The notes under the pieces were generated by a model. That model was not told where the DNA came from and made no database searches. It saw only the letters and a program-made list of their open reading frames with translations. A program made the translations under genes and the position numbers. From assembly GCA_027483245.1 (NCBI GenBank), contig JAIXVB010000265.1, positions 1-55,607 of the forward strand: a stretch of DNA of 55,607 bases, read 5' to 3'. Below are positions 37,206 through 46,648 of the stretch, piece after piece. The stretch's first letter is position 1. Each line of letters opens with the position of its first letter. This stretch comes from Verrucomicrobiaceae bacterium (GTDB lineage Bacteria > Verrucomicrobiota > Verrucomicrobiia > Verrucomicrobiales > Verrucomicrobiaceae).

Positions 37206-37276
37206 GGTGACACACGTGGTCACGTCCCCCTGTGGATAACCTGATCACGAGGTTAAACTTCGGGCGACCGAAGTTT
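37206..37276. promoter_or_regulatory. Candidate replication origin / rep control region
   Basis: GTGACacacgtgGTCAC inverted repeat, TGTGGATAA (reverse complement of consensus DnaA box TTATCCACA) at 37231-37239, palindrome AAACTTCGG-GCGA-CCGAAGTTT at 37255-37276. Confidence 0.55.
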
Positions 37277-37564
37277 TGAATTTGGCCCGGCATCAAATAA
37301 GTCTAGCTGCAATTGGAGTGGCAGCGGTAGTTTACAGGTCGGGCTTTGAATGAATCAGATGCTGAAATTGGCACAATGAATGGCACCTGGTTCATTCTAA
37401 GCGCTTCAGGGGGCAGGTTCACGGTGTGCGTCCGCGAAGCAGATGCTGGCCGTGAGAGGGAAGATATGGTTTGGGAGGGGAGTTGCGGGGAATCCTCCCC
37501 GCTGGAAGGGGTAGCGGCCCACGAAGTAGCCGCGAGGGGAAAGCTTTCCCCACCAATTGCTGAT

Positions 37565-40348
37565 CTATTTTCGTAGCTGGAATCTGATGCCCTGCTGTTC
37601 AATCATGCCATCATTCGTGAATTGAAAGTTAAACTCCCTGCCCACAAAAGCAGCTGCACTTCGTTCACATACGAGGAGAAATTTAGGCTGACCGTAATTT
37701 TGCGCCCACCCCTGCACCTTGACGTAGAGACTCGCGCTTTGCCCCCCTTGGGAGACACCTCCAGAGCATTCATAGATGGCACGACAGGTATTTAATTCTT
37801 TGCCATCCTTGGACAATTCACGATACGTCCGGTGCCAATGGAGGCCGTTCATGAAACTGATGTGATCGGTGATTTCGATTTCTTTTCGGTCGCCCACCAT
37901 AGTCGTGGCCACATAATAGGGACGCGGCACGGACATCGGCACTCCCTGAGTTCTTTGTGGAACCGCTTTTGGTTTTTCTTCAGGGGGCTTCGCCGCGCTC
38001 TTGCTGTCCTGCACATCGTACACTTTTGCTCTCTGGCTGGTTATGCGCAGTTTTCCGTCCTGAATACTAACGACCATCGTCAAGTCCACCTTGCCTCGAT
38101 GCCACTCACCAGCGGCATTTTCGTTTGAAAACTCAATCGAGTACCCTGCAATCCACCCATTTGCATTTTTCGTTAGAACGATGTCGCTGATGATTTTCTC
38201 CACGCCCTTTGGCCATTTGACTCGATGAGCACTTTCCTCGACCAAAATTGCGCTCGAAAGAATCCGCCCTTTATCCAAGAAATCGACAGTCGAATCATAA
38301 TTGGAAACCATTCCCTCAACGTCTCCCTTGGACGCCATGGCGTGATGAGCCGTCAAAAAAGTCTTCACATCATTATCAGTAATTTGCGCGACGGGAGCTT
38401 CGGTGGGGACAGTCTGGGCTTTGGGCTTTGCCGGGCGAGGACGCTCGGATGCCTTTACAACCACCAATGATGACCCTTGTTCAGCCAAGGTTAAAAGCGC
38501 AGGAGACTCGATATATTCCAGTTCAGATGTTGGGAGCTCACGGCGAATTGGCACAGGTTGCTCCCACCAATCCTTGAGCTCTGGAACTTTGCAAAGATCC
38601 ATGGAGCCCGCATCCCATGAGTGGAGTGAGGAAATAACATCGGTTGATGAGAGGGCACGATCAAATGTTGTGACAACAAAAACCGCTTTTTTTCCCTTCC
38701 ATTCAAGGATGCGAACTATAGCCTTAACCTGACTATAATTCGGCCCGACAGTCTCTTTCGTCAGGGGATTTTCAAGCGGCGCGTAAATGAATGCACACAA
38801 TTTTTTCAGTGCAACTTTGAGTCTGACGACTTCGTCCTTAATCTCCTCAAATGCTACAGGCATCGCCACTTCGAGATGATATTCAGGTGCCTGAACGACC
38901 TTCATGTAGGTGACCTCAGCCCTACTATCCGAAATCCGAATAATCTTCGAACCATCAGGCACACAAAGCACGCGCATCCCCTCCTTGACACCCAAAGAAC
39001 TAAATCCCATGGCAATATCAGAGGCTGGATGAGTCAATGCGCAAACTGTATCTCCTCCCAACCTCCAAGCGTCGTCTGGACTTCGGCGGGAAGCAGGAGT
39101 TGCACTCCGAATCAGAGTTTTTAGATCGACCTTCCAGTCACGTTCTTCTGGCACTTTGACGCGCGGCCCCTTCGTCCAAAACTGTTTCGTTGGTTCATCA
39201 GCCTTATCCAAAAAAGCTGAATCCCTCGCAGGTTTCAATGTCAGGTCGTCCAGATTTAGTACTAGCGATGCCTCATCATTCGGGTAAAAAATCAATTCTT
39301 TTGGCTGCCACCAAAATACATCTCCAGTTGGAATGTCTCGATTTTGTGGCCTTGGCAGTTCAATTCCTTTCAAGGAGTCGATTTTTAGAATCCACACCCT
39401 CCGATTTTCATCACCTTCACCGGCAACACATGCCAAAGCTTTTTGATCTGGTGCCCAAGCAAGACACGTTACTGAACCGAAGGAAACTGGGATTTCTGCC
39501 GTCTTTTTGAATCTGTTTAGATCAAAAATGACCGCCTGAGTCTGGGTAGAAGATCTTTCAAGGTAGGCGAAAAAGTTTCCGTCTGGCGATAGGCTAGGAG
39601 CCGCCTCGCTAGCGACATTCTCAATCGTCTTTGTGAAGTCCGGCTGAATCGTCCCAATTTTGGCAGTTTTAATGGACAAAGGCGCATCATAACGAAATGA
39701 GGGGGGAGCCGGAGGTGGAACCGCAGAAGTTGAAACAGGCACAGGGTCTGTTTTCATAGGTCTTCCAAGTATGGAGAGGGGAGAAGCAAGCCCGACTATA
39801 CTGACCATCATCAAGGCTCCAGTCATCCAGCTTAAGCCCATTACAGTAACATCGCTTTTTCCACTTTCCTGAATGGACAAGTGCGGTTTGAGAATTCGAC
39901 CTCCCAGAAGTCCACCAATGAAACCACAAAGGATAGCAGGAAGAATGCTGGACAAACTCACCCAAAAACTGAGCCACATGTGATGCCTTGCCAGCATATC
40001 CACATGGGCGTTCTCAGCGCTGCGCACATCCGCTGTAGCGAGAAAAGTTAGCAGTCCACCAGTAGCAAGTGCGGAAAACAATCCCGCTTGGATACCGATC
40101 CTCGCACCCATGCCGCCAGAAAGTCGCTTTGATCGCAGATCTAAATAGCTGATTAAAGCCGCTATTGCGCCAGCAATAAAGGCCAATGACAAGACAAGAA
40201 GAATAAGCAGCTTTGCCGGGGTAACTCCTAACAACTCAGTTCTGGTAATATCTCTGAAACAGATACCGAGCCCTCCCGTGGCGATTCCCACCGCACACGC
40301 ACGAATTCGTGAAGAATCAGTAATTTTCACTTGGGTATGAGTCGCCAC
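37565..40348 (-). CDS. Large hypothetical membrane protein: multi-TM N-terminus, beta-propeller-like middle, NTF2-like segment
   Basis: TM segments (LLILLVLSLAFIAGAIAALISYL etc.), ...PSLSPDGNFFAYLERSST...ITCLAWAPDQKALACVAG (WD/TolB-like), NDVKTFLTAHHAMASKGDVEGMVSNYDSTVDFLDKG. Confidence 0.7.
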   Translation of the reverse strand: MATHTQVKITDSSRIRACAVGIATGGLGICFRDITRTELLGVTPAKLLILLVLSLAFIAGAIAALISYLDLRSKRLSGGMGARIGIQAGLFSALATGGLLTFLATADVRSAENAHVDMLARHHMWLSFWVSLSSILPAILCGFIGGLLGGRILKPHLSIQESGKSDVTVMGLSWMTGALMMVSIVGLASPLSILGRPMKTDPVPVSTSAVPPPAPPSFRYDAPLSIKTAKIGTIQPDFTKTIENVASEAAPSLSPDGNFFAYLERSSTQTQAVIFDLNRFKKTAEIPVSFGSVTCLAWAPDQKALACVAGEGDENRRVWILKIDSLKGIELPRPQNRDIPTGDVFWWQPKELIFYPNDEASLVLNLDDLTLKPARDSAFLDKADEPTKQFWTKGPRVKVPEERDWKVDLKTLIRSATPASRRSPDDAWRLGGDTVCALTHPASDIAMGFSSLGVKEGMRVLCVPDGSKIIRISDSRAEVTYMKVVQAPEYHLEVAMPVAFEEIKDEVVRLKVALKKLCAFIYAPLENPLTKETVGPNYSQVKAIVRILEWKGKKAVFVVTTFDRALSSTDVISSLHSWDAGSMDLCKVPELKDWWEQPVPIRRELPTSELEYIESPALLTLAEQGSSLVVVKASERPRPAKPKAQTVPTEAPVAQITDNDVKTFLTAHHAMASKGDVEGMVSNYDSTVDFLDKGRILSSAILVEESAHRVKWPKGVEKIISDIVLTKNANGWIAGYSIEFSNENAAGEWHRGKVDLTMVVSIQDGKLRITSQRAKVYDVQDSKSAAKPPEEKPKAVPQRTQGVPMSVPRPYYVATTMVGDRKEIEITDHISFMNGLHWHRTYRELSKDGKELNTCRAIYECSGGVSQGGQSASLYVKVQGWAQNYGQPKFLLVCERSAAAFVGREFNFQFTNDGMIEQQGIRFQLRK

Positions 40349-40487
40349 AGGTGGTCAAATATCACGAGACCACTTCCGTGACAAGGAATTCATCCGAGAT
40401 TTGAGCTTAAGCTTCCGAAGCATTTTCGTATGATATAAAAACAATAATGAGATTTTGAATCCTTCTTTGATGAGTGATAGTTCTTAA

Positions 40488-40920
40488 TCACTCAAGCGGT
40501 TTTGGATGCATCTCGTGAGGCATGATTGCAAGTTCCATGATGCGCATGCGCACTTCTGCGCTGGGGCATGTAGAGCCCTTTTCAAGTTTACGATAAATTT
40601 CCGGTGCTACTCCAATTGCAGATGCCATGGTCTTTTGATCAAAGCCCTGACATCTTCGTGCCTTTAGCACGATTTCTGATTCGCTAATTCCCGTGGAAGG
40701 GTAATACCCTAGAAATCTCAACAAACTCGGCCATTCTGAGATTACGGGCATGCGGATGTCGCGCTCCCACCGTTCGTAAACCTCTCTTAAAGTCCCCAAA
40801 TGCGATGCTACATCCTCTTGTCGAAGGCCCAGAGTAAGACGATGTTTTTTTAGGTGCTCCCCGAGTGTCAACGGAGTGCATTTAACGCCTTTCTTCTTGA
40901 TAATGAACGCCTTGAGTCTC
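40488..40920 (-). CDS. Xre-family HTH regulator (start codon unclear)
   Basis: LTLGEHLKKHRLTLGLRQEDVASHLGTLREVYERWERDIRMPVISEWPSLLRFLGYYP...FDQKTMASAIGVAPEIYRKLEKGST. The upstream part of ORF 40488..41159 is probably unrelated. Confidence 0.65.
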
Positions 40921-40999
40921 TCTGCTCTTACCCAAATGGCAAAGTAGCAAAATGGCAAAATAGGATGACACGTATTTTGCCGATGCGTGATTGCTGGAT

Positions 41000-41284
41000 C
41001 GCTGGGAAGCAAACGTGGAGATCGGGGCTTTCCCGGCCGACCGGCATCGCCTTCAAAGGCCGCATTCAGGTGGAGGGCAGCCTGTTCCGCCCCCTTGGCC
41101 TGTTTCGCCGCAGCGCTTGCCAAGTCCGCCGCCTCACGGAACCGCCCCAATTCCATCAAGGCCCGCCGCCCAGAATCACACCCCGCGCCTCCTGCCCGTC
41201 CTTGGGGTCTAAGAGCCGCGCCATCGTCACCGCTTCTTCGAGGCGTCCTATCCGGTCGAGATGTTTGATTTCATGGGGCTCCAT
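41000..41284 (-). pseudogene. Frameshifted remnant of a TPR-like protein
   Basis: MEPHEIKHLDRIGRLEEAVTMARLLDPKDGQEARGVILGGGP* continues in another frame as ALMELGRFREAADLASAAAKQAKGAEQAALHLNAAFEGDAG. Confidence 0.4.
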
Positions 41285-41412
41285 GATCCACCCCTCTGAC
41301 CCATCGCCTTTGCACTGCCTGTCAAAAAAGTTCGAGACGTCAAAATCCCGGAATGGTTGTCCGGCGAATGCCCCGGGGAATCAGCCGCCGTGCGGGCATC
41401 TTCTCCGCTCAG

Positions 41413-41748
41413 AGGCCAGGGAATGAGCTTCCCAACCCCGACTTCCGAAGCCACAACCTCCCCTTTCGGCTTCGCATCCCCTGGCGCGGGAGTTCAAAAC
41501 ACCGTCTTCAGCTTCATATCCTCCGGTTTGAACTCCCGAACCCCGCCCGACGAAGCCGCAACCCCGACCTCGGAAGCCAAAGACTCCTCATCGAAAGCCA
41601 AAAGCACCGCCTCGGGAGTTCAAACCGCTCGATTGGAAGCCCAATTCCCAGCCTGCGGAGTTCCTACCGCAGTTTTCGAAGCCGCATCCCCAGGATTCAG
41701 CTTCAAAAACTCAGGTTCGAACTATCAAACCTGAGAATTTGAAGTCGA
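41413..41748. repeat. 21-bp degenerate tandem repeat array, 16 units
   Basis: Consecutive 21-mers from 41413: aggccagggaatgagcttccc / aaccccgacttccgaagccac / aacctcccctttcggcttcgc / atcccctggcgcgggagttca / aaacaccgtcttcagcttcat / ... / aacctgagaatttgaagtcga; period confirmed by counting coordinates. Confidence 0.85.
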
Positions 41749-41886
41749 AAACTCTTTTTCTTAAGCCTTAACTTGTCAATAATCGCTCTTTTTGCCATGT
41801 TGATCCCCGATTCGCCATTCTGACCCGCTCAGTTTCGCTCCGTCGGGTTGGATTGGTGAGTTCCCCCACCCTAACTAGATACTGCC

Positions 41887-42264
41887 ATGCCAAATCCCAA
41901 GGTCAGAGTTGACATCCCCAGCGATCCCACAGCCAAGATCGCCCTGCTCAAGAGGGTCAAAACCAAGCACGAAGAACTCGCGGCAAATTCCCCACTCAAA
42001 GGCTTGAAGTGGGAAACCGTCATCGCCCCAGCACTCGCCCGAGCCGAGACCGCTGACCAGCTCAGCGATGAACTCCGCCGCAAGCGCGAGAAAGCCACCG
42101 GCGAACGCGACGTGGAGATGCCCACCGTCACCGAAGCCCTGCGCTCCGCCCGCGACGTGCTCCTCGGCTTGAACCGCGACAACCCCGACGCCCTCGGTGA
42201 CTTCGGCTTCGATGTCGCCGACGCCACCAGCTCGTCGCCATCCACACCCCCACCCGCCAAATAA
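41887..42264 (+). CDS. Hypothetical protein
   Basis: MPNPKVRVDIPSDPTAKIALLKRVKTKHEELAANSPLKGLKWETVIAPALARAE...; coherent composition. Confidence 0.55.
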   Translation: MPNPKVRVDIPSDPTAKIALLKRVKTKHEELAANSPLKGLKWETVIAPALARAETADQLSDELRRKREKATGERDVEMPTVTEALRSARDVLLGLNRDNPDALGDFGFDVADATSSSPSTPPPAK

Positions 42265-42833
42265 AGCGGCGGGATCACGGCGGAGACAGGTCCTCAGTCG
42301 GCCTGTCTCCGTCCTTCGCAGTCCTTGCTTCGCCCAAAGACGACTCAAGCGGCTTGCATCCAGGATTGACAAGATGCGCAGGATTCACCGGATTTTTCAG
42401 TTCGTTCAATCCTATTCGCCGCAGCTTGAGTTCGTCGTTCGGTCACGCGTGCTGCGGGACCGTCTGGAAACGTGATCGCTGGCTGAGTTCAAAGAACATG
42501 CTGAAGCATGAACAACGAACCAAGAACCAAGAACCGCACGACCAGCCCCCACCTCTGCAGCCCCCGAACAACCCGGCAGCGAAAAACCCCAGCGCGCCAA
42601 ACCCGGCTTCATCAGCAAAGACCTCCTCCCCGCAAAGGCGAGCAGCCGCAGGATCTCCAGCGCCGCCTCAAACGCTTCCGTGAGCAAGTGCCCGGCGGGT
42701 TGTGAGCAGTCCGCAGTCTCCTCCACTCCTCGTCTTCCTTCCTTGCGCTCTGCGCAATTCCTTGCCTTCGGAGTCATTCCCCGCTTGGATGCGGGAAATC
42801 TCTACTGCGCTTTCCCTTTTTGCCTTCCTCTGG

Positions 42834-45800
42834 ATGGAAATCATCGACAACATCAATCAGCTCCTCGGGGAGAACCTCAAGCAGACTCTCACGCCGGGTT
42901 CCAAGCTGCGCATTGCAGCGTCCTGTTTCTCTATTTATGCCTTCGAGGCGCTGAAGGCAGAGTTGGAGAAAATCGATTCGCTGGAGTTCATCTTCACATC
43001 CCCCACCTTTGTCCCGTCAGATGTGACGGACAAACTCAGGAAGGAACATCGGGAGTTTCACATTCCTAAACAGCAACGCGAGCGCAGTCTCTGCGGCACC
43101 GAGTTTGAAGTTCGCTTGCGCAATGAACTGACACAAAAAGCCATTGCCCGAGAGTGTGCAAATTGGATGCGTCGGAAGGCGCAGTTCCGCTCAAATCGCA
43201 CCCAGGCTCCCATGCAGCAGTTCATCACCGTGAGCGGTGGCGAGGGCAATGCCGCTGCTTATATGCCACTGCATGGCTTCAGTGCTGTCGATCTAGGTTA
43301 TGAGAAGGGCAATGCCGTTTCTAACTTGGTGAACAAGATGGATGAGCCGCCAATGACGAGCACCTATCTCGCCCTGTTCGAGCAGATTTGGAACGACAAG
43401 GAGAGATTGGAAGATGTGACGGCCAAACTCTGCGAGCACATCGCCTCCATCTACCAGGAGAATTCCCCTCAGCGCATCTACTTCCTGATGCTCTACAACA
43501 TCTTCAATGAGTTTCTCGAGGACCTCAATGCGGATGTGTTACCGAACGACCTCACCGGCTATCAGGACAGCCTCATCTGGAAAAAGCTGTTCAACTTCCA
43601 GCGTGATGCCGCCACCGGCATCATCAACAAGCTGGAGACCTACAACGGCTGCATTCTCGCCGACAGCGTGGGGCTTGGTAAGACCTTCACCGCACTCGCT
43701 GTGGTGAAATATTACGAGCTGCGCAACAAGTCCGTGCTTGTGCTCTGCCCGAAGAAACTGGCTGACAACTGGCTCACTTACAAAGGCAACCAAGTCACCA
43801 ACATCTTTGTCAAAGACCGCTTCGGTTATGACGTGCTCTGCCACACCGATCTGCTGCGTGAGAGTGGTTATTCCTTCGGCATGCCGCTCAATCGCATCAA
43901 CTGGAGCAACTACGACCTCGTTGTGATTGACGAGTCACACAATTTCCGCACCAATGATCTCTACCGCGAGCGTGAGACCCGCTACCAGCGCCTGCTAAAT
44001 CAAGTCATCCGCCAGGGCGTGAAGACGAAGGTGCTCATGCTCTCGGCCACGCCGGTAAACAACCGATTCTCCGACCTCAAGAACCAGCTCGCGCTGGCTT
44101 ACGAAGGCAATCCTGAAAACCTGAATTCCAAGCTGCGCACCGAGAAAAGTATCGACGAAATTTTCCGCCGGGCGCAAGCAGCCTTCAATGCGTGGTCAGC
44201 CCTGCCACCGAATGAGCGCACAGCCGCCACCATCCTGGGCTCCCTGGACTTCGATTTCTTCGAGGTGCTTGACAGTGTCACCATCGCTCGCTCACGGCGG
44301 CACATCCAGACCTACTACGACACGAAGGACATCGGCACTTTCCCAGAGCGTTTGAAGCCGCTTTCCTTCCATTGCCAGCTCACGCAGCGTAAAGATGTCA
44401 TAGGCTTCAATGACATCTTCAATCAACTCACTCTGCTAAAGCTGGCGATCTACGCCCCTCTCAGCTACGTCCAGCCGAGCAGGCTTTTCAAATACGAGCC
44501 GGAATACGAAGAGGATGACGATGGGGATGGCTCAAGCAATCTTGGCCAGAGCGGCCGTGAAAAGGGCATTCAGGCGCTCATGACGGTGAACCTGCTCAAG
44601 CGCCTCGAAAGCTCCGTGCATTCCTTCCGGCTCACCCTGAAGAGCCTCGCGGACAACCATCACCACACGATGAAGAAGATCACGGCCTTCAAGAAGACGG
44701 GGAAAGATGCCACTTTTGCGGATGTCTCCCCTTCCTTTGCCGATGCCGAACCCGAGGACGAAGGCGAGTTTCCCGATCCTGAGGACGCCCAAATCGGCAA
44801 GAAGGTGCAGATCAGTCTGAGCGACATGGATCTCCCGGCATGGGAGCATGAATTGCGAGCTGACCTTACCATCATTGAGGCTCTGTGGGAGGAAATGCAC
44901 AAGATCACTCCAGCGGATGATGCCAAGCTCCAGCACCTCAAGACCACCGTCCTGAGCAAGCTCGCTTCGCCCATCAATCCAGGGAACAAGAAAGTGCTCA
45001 TCTTTACTGCCTTTGCCGACACCGCTAATTACCTCTTTGATCAACTCGCTCCCTTCTTCCTGGAAAAAAATCACCTCCATACGGCCAAGGTGATTGGTGG
45101 CAACACCACCAAGAGCACCCTCACCAAGCATTACGATTTCCAATCGCTCCTCACGCTCTTCTCCCCACGTTCGAAAGAGAAAGCCGCCATCCTGCCGAAG
45201 GAACCTGCCGAGATCGACATCCTCATCGGCACCGATTGCATCTCAGAGGGTCAGAACCTCCAGGACTGCGACTACCTCATCAACTACGACATCCACTGGA
45301 ATCCTGTGCGCATCATCCAGCGCTTTGGCCGTATTGATCGCATTGGTTCCAAGAACCAATGCATCCAGCTTGTCAACTACTGGCCGGACATCTCGCTCGA
45401 TGAATACATCAAGCTCAAGGAGCGCGTCGAAAACCGCATGGTCATCGTGGATGTCGCAGGCACTGGCGACGACAACCCACTCGATGCCAGGGCGAATGAC
45501 CTAGCCTACCGCCGTGAGCAGCTTCGCCGCCTTCAAGAGGAGGTCATCGAGCTGGAGGATCTCAAGACCGGCATCTCCATCACCGATCTTGGCCTGAACG
45601 ATTTCCGAATGGACTTGCTGAACTATGCGAAGGCTCATGGGGACCTTTGCAACATGCCCAATGGCATGCACGCGGTCGTGCCTGCTGCCCCTGAGCGCGG
45701 ACTGCCGCCCGGTGCCATCTTTGCCCTGCGGAACCGCAATGACGGGGTAAACATCAACCGGCAGAACCGCTTACATCCCTACTACCTCCTTTATGTCGGG

Positions 45801-46223
45801 CAGGACGGGCAGGTGATCGTCAATCACACCGAGCCGAAACGTCTCCTCGACCTCGCCCGCGCTGCTTGCAAAGAACGCCCTGACCCCATCCCGGAAGTCT
45901 ATCAGCCGTTCAACAAGGCCACCAAGGACGGACGGAGCATGGATGCCTATTCCGAGCTGCTAAACCAGGCCATCCGCTCAATGATCGAGTTGAAGGAGGA
46001 GAAGGACATCGACAGCCTCTTCTCGGGCGGCAAAACCAGCGCTCTGCTTAACACCATCAGCGGGCTGGATGACTTCGAGTTGATCGCCTTCCTCGTCGTC
46101 TATGATTCGGCCTCGTCTGATGGCGGCACGACACGCAAGGTCATTGAGACGCTGCTCAAGAAGCGGGGGGTAAAGGTCACCAGTGAACTCATTTATGAGA
46201 TCATGGAAAAGGAGAGAATCTGA
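42834..46223 (+). CDS. SF2/SNF2-type helicase with N-terminal domain (possibly degenerate PLD-like)
   Basis: GCILADSVGLGKTFTALAVVKYYE, VVIDESHNFR, LMLSATPVNN, IGTDCISEGQNLQDCDYLINYDIHWNPVRIIQRFGRIDRIGSKN. Start Met chosen as MEIIDNINQLLGENLKQ. Confidence 0.9.
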   Translation: MEIIDNINQLLGENLKQTLTPGSKLRIAASCFSIYAFEALKAELEKIDSLEFIFTSPTFVPSDVTDKLRKEHREFHIPKQQRERSLCGTEFEVRLRNELTQKAIARECANWMRRKAQFRSNRTQAPMQQFITVSGGEGNAAAYMPLHGFSAVDLGYEKGNAVSNLVNKMDEPPMTSTYLALFEQIWNDKERLEDVTAKLCEHIASIYQENSPQRIYFLMLYNIFNEFLEDLNADVLPNDLTGYQDSLIWKKLFNFQRDAATGIINKLETYNGCILADSVGLGKTFTALAVVKYYELRNKSVLVLCPKKLADNWLTYKGNQVTNIFVKDRFGYDVLCHTDLLRESGYSFGMPLNRINWSNYDLVVIDESHNFRTNDLYRERETRYQRLLNQVIRQGVKTKVLMLSATPVNNRFSDLKNQLALAYEGNPENLNSKLRTEKSIDEIFRRAQAAFNAWSALPPNERTAATILGSLDFDFFEVLDSVTIARSRRHIQTYYDTKDIGTFPERLKPLSFHCQLTQRKDVIGFNDIFNQLTLLKLAIYAPLSYVQPSRLFKYEPEYEEDDDGDGSSNLGQSGREKGIQALMTVNLLKRLESSVHSFRLTLKSLADNHHHTMKKITAFKKTGKDATFADVSPSFADAEPEDEGEFPDPEDAQIGKKVQISLSDMDLPAWEHELRADLTIIEALWEEMHKITPADDAKLQHLKTTVLSKLASPINPGNKKVLIFTAFADTANYLFDQLAPFFLEKNHLHTAKVIGGNTTKSTLTKHYDFQSLLTLFSPRSKEKAAILPKEPAEIDILIGTDCISEGQNLQDCDYLINYDIHWNPVRIIQRFGRIDRIGSKNQCIQLVNYWPDISLDEYIKLKERVENRMVIVDVAGTGDDNPLDARANDLAYRREQLRRLQEEVIELEDLKTGISITDLGLNDFRMDLLNYAKAHGDLCNMPNGMHAVVPAAPERGLPPGAIFALRNRNDGVNINRQNRLHPYYLLYVGQDGQVIVNHTEPKRLLDLARAACKERPDPIPEVYQPFNKATKDGRSMDAYSELLNQAIRSMIELKEEKDIDSLFSGGKTSALLNTISGLDDFELIAFLVVYDSASSDGGTTRKVIETLLKKRGVKVTSELIYEIMEKERI

Positions 46224-46231
46224 ACACGGCC

Positions 46232-46642
46232 ATGTTCCTCCTCGACATCAATATACTGATTGCCCTGGCTGATCCAGATCATGTTCATCATGATCGGGCG
46301 GAAGCTTTCTTCCTGGCGAATCACAAGGCTGGCTGGGCGACGTGTCCGATCACCGAAAATGGATTCGTTCGGATCATCAGTCATCCGAAGTATCCGAAGG
46401 GACCGGGATCACCGGACCTTGCTCGGGACGTGCTGCGGCAACTTTGTGCTCATGAGGGGCATCGATTCTGGCCTGACGATGTCTCGCTGCGCAGCTTTGG
46501 CAGCCTGCCTGTTTCCAAGCATCTGACGGACCAATATCTTCTGAGCCTTGCCATCCATCGCCAAGGCAAGCTGGCTACGTTTGATGGTCACATCAACGCC
46601 GCACTCATACCGGGTGGAACGGCGGCCTATGTTGTGATTTAG
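46232..46642 (+). CDS. PIN-domain (VapC-type) toxin
   Basis: MFLLDINILIALADPDHVHHDRAEAFF...WATCPITENGFVRI...LTDQYLLSLAIHRQGKLATFD. Confidence 0.88.
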   Translation: MFLLDINILIALADPDHVHHDRAEAFFLANHKAGWATCPITENGFVRIISHPKYPKGPGSPDLARDVLRQLCAHEGHRFWPDDVSLRSFGSLPVSKHLTDQYLLSLAIHRQGKLATFDGHINAALIPGGTAAYVVI

Positions 46643-46648
46643 ACGGCC

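Noticed and set aside
41353-41742. 129-aa and 125-aa overlapping plus ORFs as genuine proteins
   Set aside because: Both are by-products of the 21-bp period, which keeps frames open and gives heptads; no start context or family. Kept only as a repeat-array finding.
41413-41748. CRISPR array
   Set aside because: Units are contiguous 21-mers without conserved repeat/unique spacer alternation, and no cas genes are present.
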